Positions 8,518-18,073 of a stretch of DNA of 64,000 nucleotides are shown here, piece after piece. The notes beneath the pieces are model-generated. The model was not told the DNA's origin, ran no database searches, and was given only the letters and a program-made list of their open reading frames with translations. The stretch lies in contig CANLRN010000001.1 in assembly GCA_947493495.1 (NCBI GenBank), positions 1 to 64,000 on the forward strand. Reading direction: 5' to 3'. Both the position numbers and the translations under genes were made by a program. This DNA is from an uncultured Aquimarina sp. (GTDB taxonomy: Bacteria > Bacteroidota > Bacteroidia > Flavobacteriales > Flavobacteriaceae). Numbering within the stretch: the first letter of the stretch is position 1; each line of letters begins with the position of its first letter.

Positions 8518-9515
8518 TTGTCTGTATCGTGCTTTATAGTTGTGTAAATCTCTTGCATTTCTGGGGATAAAGTATTGAAGATAGCGCTGCCACATTTTTC
8601 TATAAAAGCTGCATTATCAACAGTTACGAAAGTCATACCCAAGGCTTCTAATTCTTCTTTAATTTTCTTTTCATTTTCTAAAAAAAGCCTGCGTTCATAG
8701 GCTTGCATATCACTTGCTGCTTGGAGAACTATTTTTTTAAGATCATCAGGAAATTTCTGAAACTGCTTCTCTCCTATCACTGGATATGTCCAGCTAACCA
8801 CATGTCCCGTAAGGTTGACATATTTCTGAACTTCATAAAATCCTGATACTTTGATTAATGCCAGCGGGTTTTCTTGCGCATCTATAGTACCTTGTTGCAA
8901 AGAGGTAAATACCTCAGAAAAAGCCATCGGTGTTGTTTTGGCACCCAAAGCTTCCCAAGCAGTTACAAATGAAGGAACATTAGGTACTCTAAGTATCAAT
9001 CCTTTTAATTCATCTGGATGTTTTATAGGTCGGTTAGATGTTAAATGTCTGGCTCCAGCCTGAAAATAACCTAGAGGTCGTAAACCAGTCTTTTCTAACA
9101 TTTCTTTTTGTATTCTTTTACCTAATGGTCCATTGATAAGATTGGCAACCTGATTTGGATTTTCTAACAAAAAAGGCATCTCACAAAAGGTCATGACTTC
9201 TGTCCAATTACTTAATAACGAGCTAGTAGTAGTCATATCAATCACTCCTGCCTGGATCATTCTGATAGCTTCAATCTCTTTAGCCAACTGTTCTGAGTGA
9301 TAGCTATGTACTATTATTCGCCCTCCTGAGCGTTCTTCTATAATTTTTTCGAAATATTCAAAGGCTTTAAACCAAGTATGTTCTTCTCCTACTAATAGAC
9401 TAGCTCTAATTAAAAATTCAGGCTCTTTTTTTGCTGTGCAACCACTAAATATTAAAAAAAATAATACTGATTTAATTAAAAATTTAGTATACAATTTTAG
9501 AAATGCAATTTTCAC
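8514..9515 (-). CDS. dctP: TRAP transporter solute-binding lipoprotein (DctP family)
   Basis: This 333-residue binding protein delivers the solute to DctQM. The N-terminus is a lipoprotein signal (hydrophobic run ending FSGC, Cys at about 26), so it is probably membrane-anchored rather than free in the periplasm. The conserved core LRVPNVPSFVTAWEALGAK with TPMAFSEVFTSLQQGTIDAQEN carries the Arg that grips the substrate carboxylate in DctP proteins. Sugar acids, C4-dicarboxylates or sialic acid are all possible. Proximity to a secreted beta-helix enzyme makes uronates an attractive guess, not more. Translation starts at a GTG (9515-9513); no upstream ATG fits. It is the first gene of the dctPQM operon. 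Confidence 0.92.
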   Translation of the reverse strand: MKIAFLKLYTKFLIKSVLFFLIFSGCTAKKEPEFLIRASLLVGEEHTWFKAFEYFEKIIEERSGGRIIVHSYHSEQLAKEIEAIRMIQAGVIDMTTTSSLLSNWTEVMTFCEMPFLLENPNQVANLINGPLGKRIQKEMLEKTGLRPLGYFQAGARHLTSNRPIKHPDELKGLILRVPNVPSFVTAWEALGAKTTPMAFSEVFTSLQQGTIDAQENPLALIKVSGFYEVQKYVNLTGHVVSWTYPVIGEKQFQKFPDDLKKIVLQAASDMQAYERRLFLENEKKIKEELEALGMTFVTVDNAAFIEKCGSAIFNTLSPEMQEIYTTIKHDTDK

Positions 9516-9573
9516 CTAATTCAAATTTAAGACACCTATTAAATATGGATACAATATACTACCTTTTGTTAGT

Positions 9574-9899
9574 GTATACCACTTCAGATGTAAAAATACC
9601 CACTTAAAATGGTTCTTTTAGCCCTATACTTTAAAATAAAAGTTAATAATCCTCAAGGCAAGCCCGCGAGGCATTCGACTGAAAATAATTTTTAAGATTC
9701 TGAAGCAAGTTTCGAGGTATTAAACCTAAGATCCCACTAGATACTGAAACGAGTTCAGCAAACAGCGAGATTAGTTCAACTATCTGATTTGAAGGCATTG
9801 CTGTGCAACTTTTCAAATCAGAGTTTCATTAATAAAATGTAGCTACGTGGCTATTCTTGATTTTTATTTTTGAATATTTTTACATCAGAAGTGATATAC
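9574..9899. repeat. Pair of 25-bp inverted repeats flanking repeat copy 2
   Basis: Bases 9574-9598 and 9875-9899 are inverted copies matching at 23 of 25 positions (core TTTTTACATC-x-GAAGTG). They are 276 bp apart, in the divergent region between dctP and the cpsB-like gene, and enclose the dispersed repeat at 9651-9837. They could be terminal inverted repeats of a small non-autonomous element, or a duplicated operator. No matching target-site duplication is evident, and the other two repeat copies lack these arms. Confidence 0.7.
9651..9837 (+). repeat. Dispersed multi-hairpin repeat, copy 2
   Basis: This full-length copy opens with CCTCAAGGCAAGCCCGCGAG. It keeps all hairpins of the family; its two differences from copy 1 in the CGAAGC/GCTTCG hairpin (C to T and C to T) still allow G-T pairs. 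The perfect terminal stem is 9784-9793/9812-9821. It occupies most of the 529-bp intergenic region between the divergent dctP and cpsB-like genes. Flanking DNA shows TAnnTTTG-like octamers at 9907-9914 (plus strand) and 9532-9539 (minus strand), but no matching -33 boxes. Confidence 0.85.
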
Positions 9900-10044
9900 T
9901 AAAATGTAATTTTGTATTTCATTTTCTGAATACGACTATTTTTTTATGTTTATACTGCTTATTTTTGTAAATTACTCATTGAATTTATATGGTATTACTA
10001 TAAAGTAATACATATCAGTTTATTCACCCCATAATTTACCTATA

Positions 10045-10779
10045 TTGTTATTTTTATCAAAAAAGAAAATTCGACTTAATGAATTAATTCCTAATGAATA
10101 TGTTGATATCCACTCTCATCTACTACCCAATATAGATGATGGTGTAAAAACTGTGCATCAATCTGCTTACATAATTGAACAATTACACCAATTAGGAATT
10201 AAAAAAATCATTACCACTCCTCATGTTATGAAGGATGTATGGCCTAATACAACTGCTATTATTAATAGTAAATGTCAGGAGATGGCTAAAGTTCTTACAT
10301 CACTAGACATAAGTGTAAAATTAGAAGCTAGTGCAGAATATATGCTCGATGATCTTTTTTATGAGCGCATAAAAGAGAAAGATATTATTCCATTACCAAA
10401 AAAGTATCTTCTTGTAGAGATGTCGACTTTTAGTCCGCCTCTTAACCTTAATGAAATGCTTTTCGAGATTAAATTAGCAGGCTTTACTCCTATTCTTGCG
10501 CATCCAGAACGGTATTCTTTTTATCAAGATGATATGAATAAATATAAAACACTAAAAGATCAAGGGGTTTTTTTTCAATTAAATTTATTATCCCTTTCTG
10601 GATATTATGGAGAGAAAGTAAAAAGTACTGCTATAAAACTTCTGAATAATGATTATTTTGATTTTGCAGGTTCGGATATACACAATCACCAACAATTAGA
10701 GATATTAGAAAAAGGGTTCTTACCAAAAAATGCTAGTAAAATCAAGCTGTTAATGAAAAATAACAGTATTTTTTCTTAG
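10045..10779 (+). CDS. CpsB/CapC-family tyrosine phosphatase (PHP domain)
   Basis: This 244-residue metal-dependent phosphatase of the PHP fold probably dephosphorylates the Wzc-type kinase encoded next to it. Metal ligands are visible: DIHSH (21-25), DDG (31-33), TPHVM near 59, AHPERY near 157 and GSDIHNH near 214. The start is a TTG (10045-10047). No ATG is available before the essential HSH motif, and the peptide it opens (LFLSKKK) is normal for the family. The gene faces the kinase gene tail to tail with 16 bp between the stops, so phosphatase and kinase are not co-transcribed, which is unusual because they are commonly in one operon. Confidence 0.88.
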   Translation: MLFLSKKKIRLNELIPNEYVDIHSHLLPNIDDGVKTVHQSAYIIEQLHQLGIKKIITTPHVMKDVWPNTTAIINSKCQEMAKVLTSLDISVKLEASAEYMLDDLFYERIKEKDIIPLPKKYLLVEMSTFSPPLNLNEMLFEIKLAGFTPILAHPERYSFYQDDMNKYKTLKDQGVFFQLNLLSLSGYYGEKVKSTAIKLLNNDYFDFAGSDIHNHQQLEILEKGFLPKNASKIKLLMKNNSIFS

Positions 10780-10795
10780 AAGCTAATTTTGATTT

Positions 10796-13150
10796 TTAAT
10801 TCTTAGCACCATATCCATACCCGTATCCATATCCTGCCTTAGAAGCTGCTGCATTAAGTAAGATGGCCATATTAGGCAAGCGTTTTTCTCTATAGAAATT
10901 CTCAGGTATTTGCAAAATTCTTTTATCAGAATAATTTTCTCTTACGATATATATACAAAGATCTGCATAATGACCAATTAATAGTGTATCTGTGACTAAA
11001 CTTACAGGAGCAGTGTCTACAACTATGTAATCAAAATTCGCTTCTAAATACGTAAACATTTGTTGTACTCTATCATTCATCAAAAGTTCTGCTGGATTTG
11101 GAGGAATAACTCCAGAAGGAATAATAAATAAAGGATCTTCTGCTTTTTCTTCGTGTATGATATCTTCAGGATTAATTTTAGAATCCATGATATAATTAGT
11201 AAATCCGCTAGTATCTTTCCCTTTAGGTAATTCAAAAAAGTTATGAAACTTTGGATCTCTAAAGTCTGTCCCTAAATAAGCAACCTTAGTATTAGAAATA
11301 GCTAATGTTTTTGCTAGATTAGAAGACACTAATGTCTTTCCCTCTCCTGATATCGTAGATGTTACGAATATAATCTTACCTGATTTCTTTTGTGAACTAG
11401 CCATTAAGAAATCAAGATTTGTTCTTAATATCCTAAATGCTTCTGAAATAGGTGTTCTACTATTTCTGGAAACTACAACTTTACTTTTCTTGGTTTTGGT
11501 TTTTGGAATTGCTCCAAGGATTGGCATAGATAATGCTTTATCCAGATCTTCTCTTGAGCTAATTTTGGTATTAAAAAGGTCAAATAAATAGATCACCAAA
11601 AATGGTATTGCTAATCCGAAGAAAATAGCTGCTAGAAAAATCATTTTTTTATTTGGAGATACAGGATATGAACCCAAAGTTGATGCTTTATCGATTACTC
11701 TAGCATTGGATAGTGTAATATGGCTGGTTATCTCTGCTTCTTCTCTCTTCTGTAATAGATAAAGATATAATTGCTCTTTTATTCCTTGTTCTCTACCAAT
11801 AGCTGTTAGTTCTTTCTGACGCAATGGAGCATTATATAACTTTCCGCTAAAATACTTATCTTGAGTTCTTAAGCTATTTAAACTAATCCCAATAGAATTT
11901 TTTGCACTATTTAAACTAGCAATAAGTCCTTGCCGTAATGAAGCTATTTGTTCGTCTATATTGACTACAACTGGATTTTGTATACTAGATGATTTTAATA
12001 ATCGTTTTCTCTGACTTATCAATCCATTATATCGCGCAACAGTTGATGTAACTGACGGATCATCAAACCCTAATGTAGAAGGTAATATATCATATTTTCC
12101 ATCCTGACTCAATACAAATCTTCTTGTAGACTCTATTTTACGCATCTGAGTTTCTAGTCTATTGATTTCTTGAACATTTCTAGAATCTATATCGGCTACT
12201 CTTTGGGTTTGTGCTTCTACATCATTCGTTAATCCGAATTTTGATTTATATCCTGCAGCTTCGTCATCGACCTCAGATAAATCACCAGATATCAAATCTA
12301 ATCGTTCGCTAATAAATCCAGCAGTTCTAGCAGAGGTTAGTTTTTTATTTGCAATAGTTGCTTTGTTGTATTCTTCTACAAGGTTATTGATAATATCTTT
12401 TGCTTTCTCTTTTACAGGATCACTTAATGACAGCTTTACAATAGAAGAACCTTTTCCAATAGTGATAACAGATAATTTATTTCTATACGCGTGTGCTACA
12501 GACTTTACAGGAGAGAGCTTTATATGAATAACTTTACCTGCATTTGCAGATATATTTTCTATACTGGGTGTAATTACTACATCTCCTACACTAGTATTTA
12601 TAGTTTTACCAAAAAAATGATCGTTTAGTTTATTGCCTTCTGCATCTACAAAAGAAAAAGAAGTACCAGAATTAATCAATACTCTAAAATCTTTGGATTT
12701 TGTTTGAACAATTGAATCGGCAGCTAAAAAACTTATCTCTATTATAGGTTTAGGATAACTTTCTAATTCTAATATTCTGCCTTTAGAAAAATATTGAACA
12801 TTTAATTTCAGATTATTAACGACATTAGTAATCAATGTTCTAGATTTTATAATCTGAATTTCGTTTTCTATCTTATTACTAGTATTATCAAGAAGTCCTA
12901 AATCCTTGAAGGCTGATAACTCTGATTCACTTACACTTTCTTCTTGTGAGATTAAAATAGTACCCGAAACATTATACTGAGGAATGGTATAGCGGATATA
13001 CAAAAATGCTAATGTCCCAAAAATAATAAGGCTAAGAATAAACCAATACCATTTTTTTAGATATGCACCTACGATCTCTTTGATATCAATAGAGGGTTTC
13101 ATACTGGTAGTAGTAACTGTATTATTAGAATTGGTAGAATCAGGAAGCAT
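10796..13150 (-). CDS. wzc: Wzc-type polysaccharide co-polymerase and tyrosine autokinase
   Basis: This 784-residue inner-membrane protein controls chain length and export of polysaccharide. Order: Wzz domain with TM1 near 34-54, a long periplasmic coiled-coil region (about 270-460), a GNVR-type segment (about 475-500), TM2 near 505-530 and a cytoplasmic BY-kinase domain. Walker A is GEGKT (602-606), Walker A' is GTDFRD (627-632) and Walker B is VVDTAP (about 710-715). The C-terminus is a tyrosine cluster with four Tyr alternating with Gly (774-782), the autophosphorylation tail. It follows wza by 12 bp in the same direction. The convergent CpsB-like phosphatase is the expected antagonist. 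Confidence 0.93.
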   Translation of the reverse strand: MLPDSTNSNNTVTTTSMKPSIDIKEIVGAYLKKWYWFILSLIIFGTLAFLYIRYTIPQYNVSGTILISQEESVSESELSAFKDLGLLDNTSNKIENEIQIIKSRTLITNVVNNLKLNVQYFSKGRILELESYPKPIIEISFLAADSIVQTKSKDFRVLINSGTSFSFVDAEGNKLNDHFFGKTINTSVGDVVITPSIENISANAGKVIHIKLSPVKSVAHAYRNKLSVITIGKGSSIVKLSLSDPVKEKAKDIINNLVEEYNKATIANKKLTSARTAGFISERLDLISGDLSEVDDEAAGYKSKFGLTNDVEAQTQRVADIDSRNVQEINRLETQMRKIESTRRFVLSQDGKYDILPSTLGFDDPSVTSTVARYNGLISQRKRLLKSSSIQNPVVVNIDEQIASLRQGLIASLNSAKNSIGISLNSLRTQDKYFSGKLYNAPLRQKELTAIGREQGIKEQLYLYLLQKREEAEITSHITLSNARVIDKASTLGSYPVSPNKKMIFLAAIFFGLAIPFLVIYLFDLFNTKISSREDLDKALSMPILGAIPKTKTKKSKVVVSRNSRTPISEAFRILRTNLDFLMASSQKKSGKIIFVTSTISGEGKTLVSSNLAKTLAISNTKVAYLGTDFRDPKFHNFFELPKGKDTSGFTNYIMDSKINPEDIIHEEKAEDPLFIIPSGVIPPNPAELLMNDRVQQMFTYLEANFDYIVVDTAPVSLVTDTLLIGHYADLCIYIVRENYSDKRILQIPENFYREKRLPNMAILLNAAASKAGYGYGYGYGAKN

Positions 13151-13162
13151 AGGTGTTTTTTA

Positions 13163-13948
13163 CTATCTTAAAATCAAAGTTAATGCAGATAAAACTACAC
13201 CAATAATACTTAATACTAACCCAACAGTATTTCTATTTCCTTCAGAGCTTTTTACTCTTGCAGTATTAGGTTCTACATACAAGACATCATTTTGGGCTAA
13301 ATAATATATTGGAGAATCAAATATATTTTTTGAAGTAAGGTCTATCCTATGATATGTATTTACACCATCATTTTCTCGGATAACTACCATGTTCTCTCTT
13401 TTTCCAGTGATGGTAAGATCTCCCGCCAGACCAAGAGCTTCTATAATGGTAATTCTTTCATTAGGTATTGTATAGGAACCAGGTCTATTTACTTCTCCTA
13501 TCACTGTAATTTTAAAGTTTTTTAATCGAACATTGACGATTGGATCTTTTATATATACTTTTAATTGCGTTTTGATGATATCTTTTGTTTGTACGCGTGT
13601 TAAACCAGCGATTTTCAGTTTCCCCAAAACAGGAAAATCAATATTACCATCTTCATCGATTAGATATGTGGGTTCTGTTGTTCCAGCTGGTGCAGGTGCT
13701 GATGTATCAGAAGCAGAAGGTATAGATGCTCCTTGCATCAAGTTAAAAGGTCTTGCCGCATCCATATCTGTTGCAGAAACAAGAATGCTTACTATATCAT
13801 CTACTTTAAATACTGGTGTAAAAGAATTCGTTGATGAAATCTTTTCTAAATTCTCTGATTCTTGAAAATAAACAACATCTGTCGGTGTCTTACACGAAGA
13901 AACAAAACCAACTACTATTACTATAAATAAAAACTTGTATAATTGCAT
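13163..13948 (-). CDS. wza: Wza-type polysaccharide export lipoprotein
   Basis: This protein of the polysaccharide export family (Poly_export plus SLBB domains) forms the outer-membrane or periplasmic exit channel with Wzc. The start at 13948 (MQLYKFLFIVIVVGFVSSC) gives a compact lipoprotein signal with Cys19. An ATG 30 bp upstream (13978) would add ten residues that disturb it. Export motifs include DEDGNIDFPVLGKLKIAGLT and the SLBB stretch ITVIGEVNRPGSYTIPNE. A C-terminal membrane segment (TVGLVLSIIGVVLSALTLIL) is as seen in Bacteroidota Wza proteins. It is immediately upstream of wzc. Confidence 0.92.
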   Translation of the reverse strand: MQLYKFLFIVIVVGFVSSCKTPTDVVYFQESENLEKISSTNSFTPVFKVDDIVSILVSATDMDAARPFNLMQGASIPSASDTSAPAPAGTTEPTYLIDEDGNIDFPVLGKLKIAGLTRVQTKDIIKTQLKVYIKDPIVNVRLKNFKITVIGEVNRPGSYTIPNERITIIEALGLAGDLTITGKRENMVVIRENDGVNTYHRIDLTSKNIFDSPIYYLAQNDVLYVEPNTARVKSSEGNRNTVGLVLSIIGVVLSALTLILR

Positions 13949-14090
13949 ATAACACAAATACTTTAATATTTTAAACAAATGTAGAACTTTATTTACAGTT
14001 GAAAAAAACTATTTTTAGCGTTAATTAAAACCTATTGTAATATTCTAGTAAATACAATTAATTATTAAACTTATCTTGAGTAACAAAAAA

Positions 14091-16022
14091 TTAAACTAAA
14101 ACTTTTTGCTTTCTTACTTGAGCTATTTGGTTTTTCTTATCTATACTTTCAAATTCTGAATTTTTAGAAATATATTCTGGTACAATTTCTTTTAATTTAC
14201 CTACAATTAAATCGTCTTGGTTAAATAAATTCATTATACACAGATCATCGATTTTATCCATGATTAGTGAACAATCATCATTATCATCGTGTTTACTAAT
14301 CATTATCTTTTTATGATAAGTAGGCAATGTATTTTCTGTATCAGCTAATAGTTCTTCGTATAGTTTCTCTCCTGGTCTTAATCCCGTTATTTTTATATCG
14401 ATGTCATTAGGATAGTTTAATCCTGATAGTCTAATCATTTTCTTAGCGAGATCAAATATTTTTACAGATTCTCCCATATCAAAAATAAATATCTCTCCTC
14501 CATTACCCATAGTTCCTGCTTCTATTACTAACTGAGAAGCTTCTGGGATTGTCATAAAGAATCGAGTTACATCTTTGTGCGTTACAGTTAATGGTCCGCC
14601 TTTTTCTATTTGTTTTTTAAATAAAGGAATCACAGATCCATTAGAACCAAGTACATTACCAAATCGCGTAGTAATAAATTTAGTTTTACTTTTATTGTGT
14701 AAACACTTAATATACATTTCTGCAACTCTTTTTGTTGCTCCCATTACATTCGTAGGATTTACAGCTTTGTCTGTAGAAACAAAAACAAATTTATCCACAT
14801 TATATTTAACAGACATATCTGCTAATTTTCTTGTTCCGAGCACATTGATTTTAATAGCTTCACAAGGATTATTTTCCATTAGTGGCACATGCTTGTATGC
14901 AGCTGCGTGAAAAACCATGTTTGGCTTAAATCTGTCGAATATAATTTCAATTCTTTGGTGATCTCTTATATCAGCTACAATTGGAGTGAAGTTTTCAACT
15001 CCTTTACTAATCAATTCTTGCTGAAGATCATATAATGCTGACTCAGCTTGATCTACTAATACTAGGTGTTTATATTTATAGAAAGAAGCTTGTCTTACAA
15101 TTTCACTACCAATAGAACCTGCAGCACCAGTAATCATGATTACTTTTTCATGAAGTTGTTTTTTGATTTTTAGATTTTCTAGTGCAATAGGTGCTCGATC
15201 TAATAAATCTTCAATCTCTATTGGTTTGATCTGAGAAACATTTAATTTACCATCAATCCAATCATTAACAGCAGGTATTATTTTTACTTTTACATTTAAT
15301 TTTAGTAATCCATCAGATATCTCAGATAATCTTTTCTTTTCTATATGCGGAATGGATACAATGATTTCATTAATATTATTTTTTTTGATAAAATCACGAT
15401 CTACAATTTTAGAGTTAACTATTTTTATCCCATTAATAGTTTTTCCTATTTTCTGTGTATTATCATCCATAAATCCAACTACCGTAACTGATTTATTAGA
15501 ATCATTAGTGATAGCTGCTAATGTAATTAGGCCTGAGTCTCCTGCACCATATATCAAGACTCTGGATGAATCTCCTAATTTTGACTTTATATAGTAATAA
15601 CAATATTTAAATATAAGTCGACTTGTGGTTAATGTTATAATGTTTAATAAATAATGTATACATATAATTGATACAGGGATATTAAGCAATTCTGGAATTA
15701 ATGATAATCTACTGGATACCATAAGAGCACCGCTTAAACAAATTAATACAGTTACTGCCAGAAACAAGTTATATGCATCTCTCATTCCTGTGTGTCTTAC
15801 AACTCCTTTATAAGATCCAATAAGCATAAAACTAATGATAGATATAACCACCATAACTGGCAGTTGATATTCTAGATTAGTAATATTAAAATCTAGGGTT
15901 ATCCCAAACCGTATTACATATGCTAAAAAGAAATTAAAAATAGTAATAGCTACATCAATTGTCAATACCAACCATTTTGATGCGTGCTTATGCGAATTAT
16001 TAATTATATAATCCTTTATCAT
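14091..16022 (-). CDS. Membrane-bound nucleotide-sugar 4,6-dehydratase (CapD/PglF/FlaA1 family)
   Basis: This 643-residue enzyme converts UDP-GlcNAc to the 4-keto-6-deoxy sugar, the first step to bacillosamine-type or QuiNAc sugars. Four N-terminal membrane segments (to about 140) precede an NAD-like fold (GAGDSG, 159-164) and the catalytic SDR domain (TGAAGSIG, 298-305). The family-specific catalytic block STDKA (416-420) and MGATKR (427-432) has Met-Lys in place of the usual Tyr-x-x-x-Lys, as in PglF-type dehydratases. It overlaps the upstream aminotransferase gene by four bases (ATGA), so the two are coupled. Together they should make a 4-amino sugar nucleotide. Confidence 0.9.
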   Translation of the reverse strand: MIKDYIINNSHKHASKWLVLTIDVAITIFNFFLAYVIRFGITLDFNITNLEYQLPVMVVISIISFMLIGSYKGVVRHTGMRDAYNLFLAVTVLICLSGALMVSSRLSLIPELLNIPVSIICIHYLLNIITLTTSRLIFKYCYYYIKSKLGDSSRVLIYGAGDSGLITLAAITNDSNKSVTVVGFMDDNTQKIGKTINGIKIVNSKIVDRDFIKKNNINEIIVSIPHIEKKRLSEISDGLLKLNVKVKIIPAVNDWIDGKLNVSQIKPIEIEDLLDRAPIALENLKIKKQLHEKVIMITGAAGSIGSEIVRQASFYKYKHLVLVDQAESALYDLQQELISKGVENFTPIVADIRDHQRIEIIFDRFKPNMVFHAAAYKHVPLMENNPCEAIKINVLGTRKLADMSVKYNVDKFVFVSTDKAVNPTNVMGATKRVAEMYIKCLHNKSKTKFITTRFGNVLGSNGSVIPLFKKQIEKGGPLTVTHKDVTRFFMTIPEASQLVIEAGTMGNGGEIFIFDMGESVKIFDLAKKMIRLSGLNYPNDIDIKITGLRPGEKLYEELLADTENTLPTYHKKIMISKHDDNDDCSLIMDKIDDLCIMNLFNQDDLIVGKLKEIVPEYISKNSEFESIDKKNQIAQVRKQKVLV

Positions 16023-17161
16023 CCCAATATATTTTTAATTATAGTTACTATTCTAAGTAAATCATCTTCTTCAAGATTAGAACCGCTTGGTAAGCAAAGT
16101 CCTCCGTCAAATAAATCACCAGATATACCATTGATGTATGCTTCACACTCAGCAAAAACTGGCTGCAAATGCATGGGTTTCCACAATGGTCTAGATTCTA
16201 TATTCTCATTAGCTAGCGCTAGCCTAATCTCTTCTCTTAATTGATATGATCGAGTTTTGATACAGCTAAGCCATCTGTTCGAATAATAACCGTTTGGTTC
16301 TTCTTGGAATTCTAGTTCTGGGTGATCCCCAAGTTGTTGTTTATAAAAGTTGAAATTAGTGCGTCTATATGTTATGTGCTTGTCTAATACTTCCATCTGG
16401 CCTCTACCAATCCCGGCAATTACATTGCTCATCCTATAATTATTACCAATCTCAGTATGCTCATAATGAGGAGCATTATCTCTTGCTTGTGTTGCAAGAA
16501 AAATTGCTTTTTCTTTATCTTTCTTTGATTTTGTAATTAAAGCGCCTCCACCAGAAGTGGTTATAATCTTATTCCCATTGAATGATAATATTGCTAGATC
16601 ACCAAAAGTTCCACACTTAATATTATGATAAGAACTTCCTAGTGATTCTGCGCTGTCTTCTAATACGGGGATTTCATATGCTCTTGCTATTTTGTGTATT
16701 GCATCAACATTATACGGCATCCCATACAGATGAACAGTAATAATAGCTTTAGGTTTCTTCCCTTTGGCTATTCTATCTTTTATAGCAATTTCTAATTGTT
16801 CTGGGCAAATATTCCAAGTCTGTGATTCACTATCAATAAATATTGGTTTTGCTCCCAAGTATACAATCGGATTGGCTGAAGCTGCAAAAGTCATACTCTG
16901 ACATAATACTTCATCATCTCTTTCTACACCTAATAATTGTAGCCCTAAATGCAATGCAGCTGTTCCAGAACTAAGCGCCGCAACATAAATATCATTAGAA
17001 AGATAATTCTTGATATCTTGTTCGAATCCATCAACATTAGGACCCAATGGAGCTATCCAATTTGTATTGAACGCTTCTTGTACGTAGGTTAATTCTTTAC
17101 CGCCCATATGCGGAGAAGAAAGCCATATTTTTTTAGATTTAATCACATTCATTTTTCCCAT
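16019..17161 (-). CDS. DegT/DnrJ/EryC1/StrS-family sugar aminotransferase (PglE-like)
   Basis: This 380-residue PLP enzyme transfers an amino group to a keto-sugar nucleotide. The Schiff-base Lys is K198 in SFNGNKIITTSGGG. LEDSAESLGS carries the PLP-contacting Asp, and the N-terminal WLSSPHMGGKE opening is typical of PglE-like members. Coupling to the PglF-like dehydratase indicates production of UDP-4-amino-4,6-dideoxy-GlcNAc. The PglD-like acyltransferase that would complete the pathway is about 7 kb away in another operon. It is the first gene of the minus-strand operon 17161 to 10796, with a strong inverted repeat 22 bp upstream of its ATG. Confidence 0.92.
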   Translation of the reverse strand: MGKMNVIKSKKIWLSSPHMGGKELTYVQEAFNTNWIAPLGPNVDGFEQDIKNYLSNDIYVAALSSGTAALHLGLQLLGVERDDEVLCQSMTFAASANPIVYLGAKPIFIDSESQTWNICPEQLEIAIKDRIAKGKKPKAIITVHLYGMPYNVDAIHKIARAYEIPVLEDSAESLGSSYHNIKCGTFGDLAILSFNGNKIITTSGGGALITKSKKDKEKAIFLATQARDNAPHYEHTEIGNNYRMSNVIAGIGRGQMEVLDKHITYRRTNFNFYKQQLGDHPELEFQEEPNGYYSNRWLSCIKTRSYQLREEIRLALANENIESRPLWKPMHLQPVFAECEAYINGISGDLFDGGLCLPSGSNLEEDDLLRIVTIIKNILG

Positions 17162-17182
17162 TAATAATGAATAAAAATTAAT

Positions 17183-17216
17183 ATTTATAGTATCGTTTGG
17201 GGATGATACTATAAAT
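17183..17216 (-). promoter_or_regulatory. Perfect 12-bp inverted repeat upstream of the aminotransferase-to-wzc operon
   Basis: ATTTATAGTATC (17183-17194) and GATACTATAAAT (17205-17216) are perfect inverted copies around a ten-base loop. They lie 22-55 bp before the ATG at 17161. This may be an operator for a dimeric regulator or a leader hairpin. It has no T-run on the operon side, so it is not a standard terminator. Confidence 0.6.
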
Positions 17217-18073
17217 TCACTTTTTTGTTAATCTAAAAAATCTAAGGAAGTCAAAAGGGGGTAGTACTTCCAAAAATCTTAATTAATACAATTTACTTTT
17301 TCCGTTATGTTTTACTTAACAAAAATACTTTAGTTAAACGAAATATTGAGCAATTTTTCGGTATTTTAGACAGAATACTAAAAAAAAACGTTTAACAACA
17401 TACACTGTTTCAAATATACATCAAAAAAAAGGTATTACCGTAAGAATTTTATCATAAATTCCCACGTTTAATATGAACTTTTCTTCGGAAAAACACATAA
17501 TTTTCAAACAAAAAGCTATTTTAACATTGATTTTAACTTTATTTAACTATTTTTTATTATAATTTTTCTTACCTGACCAATTCAATCAGATATACTACAA
17601 AGATATAAATCATTTTTAGTATAAACACCAGTAAATCACCTAAATTATAGCAGTTATTTTCCCCATAAGTAGTAAAAGTAAATTTCCCTCTATATTTCTT
17701 ATTTTTTTGTTAAAATAGACTGTTTTAATTTTTCATATTAAAAATAGATATGTTAAAACTTATATCAATTAATGGGTTAAAAAAATAATAACTTAAAAAG
17801 ATGAACTACTTAATATACCGACCAAAAACATAAATAATGTATGTTTTTCACGTATTCTTACTCATATTGATCTTGTAAAATGAAATCCATAAGAAGAAGG
17901 TTAATATCGAAGTAGTAATAAATTTGATATAAGTATCAATAGGCATTCATAAAAAATCTTGGTATTTATTTGTGTAATCAAACTAATTAATTAAAATTTA
18001 CCGAATTCAAATTAAATATGATACATAAGTTATTACTTCTGTATAAAAACGACAATAATTCATTTAGTTATAG
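17217..18073. other. Long AT-rich divergent intergenic region
   Basis: About 860 bp separate the divergent aminotransferase and MBOAT genes. I find no reading frame, tRNA or strong repeat. TAnnTTTG-type octamers occur on the minus strand at 17411-17418 and 17598-17605 and on the plus strand at 17919-17926. None has a clear TTTG at the expected -33 spacing, so I do not call promoters. The length suggests promoters for both operons and long untranslated leaders. Confidence 0.5.

Noticed and set aside
17411..17926. Octamers matching TAnnTTTG (Bacteroidota -7 box) at 17411, 17598 and 17919
   Set aside because: None has a TTTG at -33 spacing, and such octamers are common by chance in AT-rich DNA.
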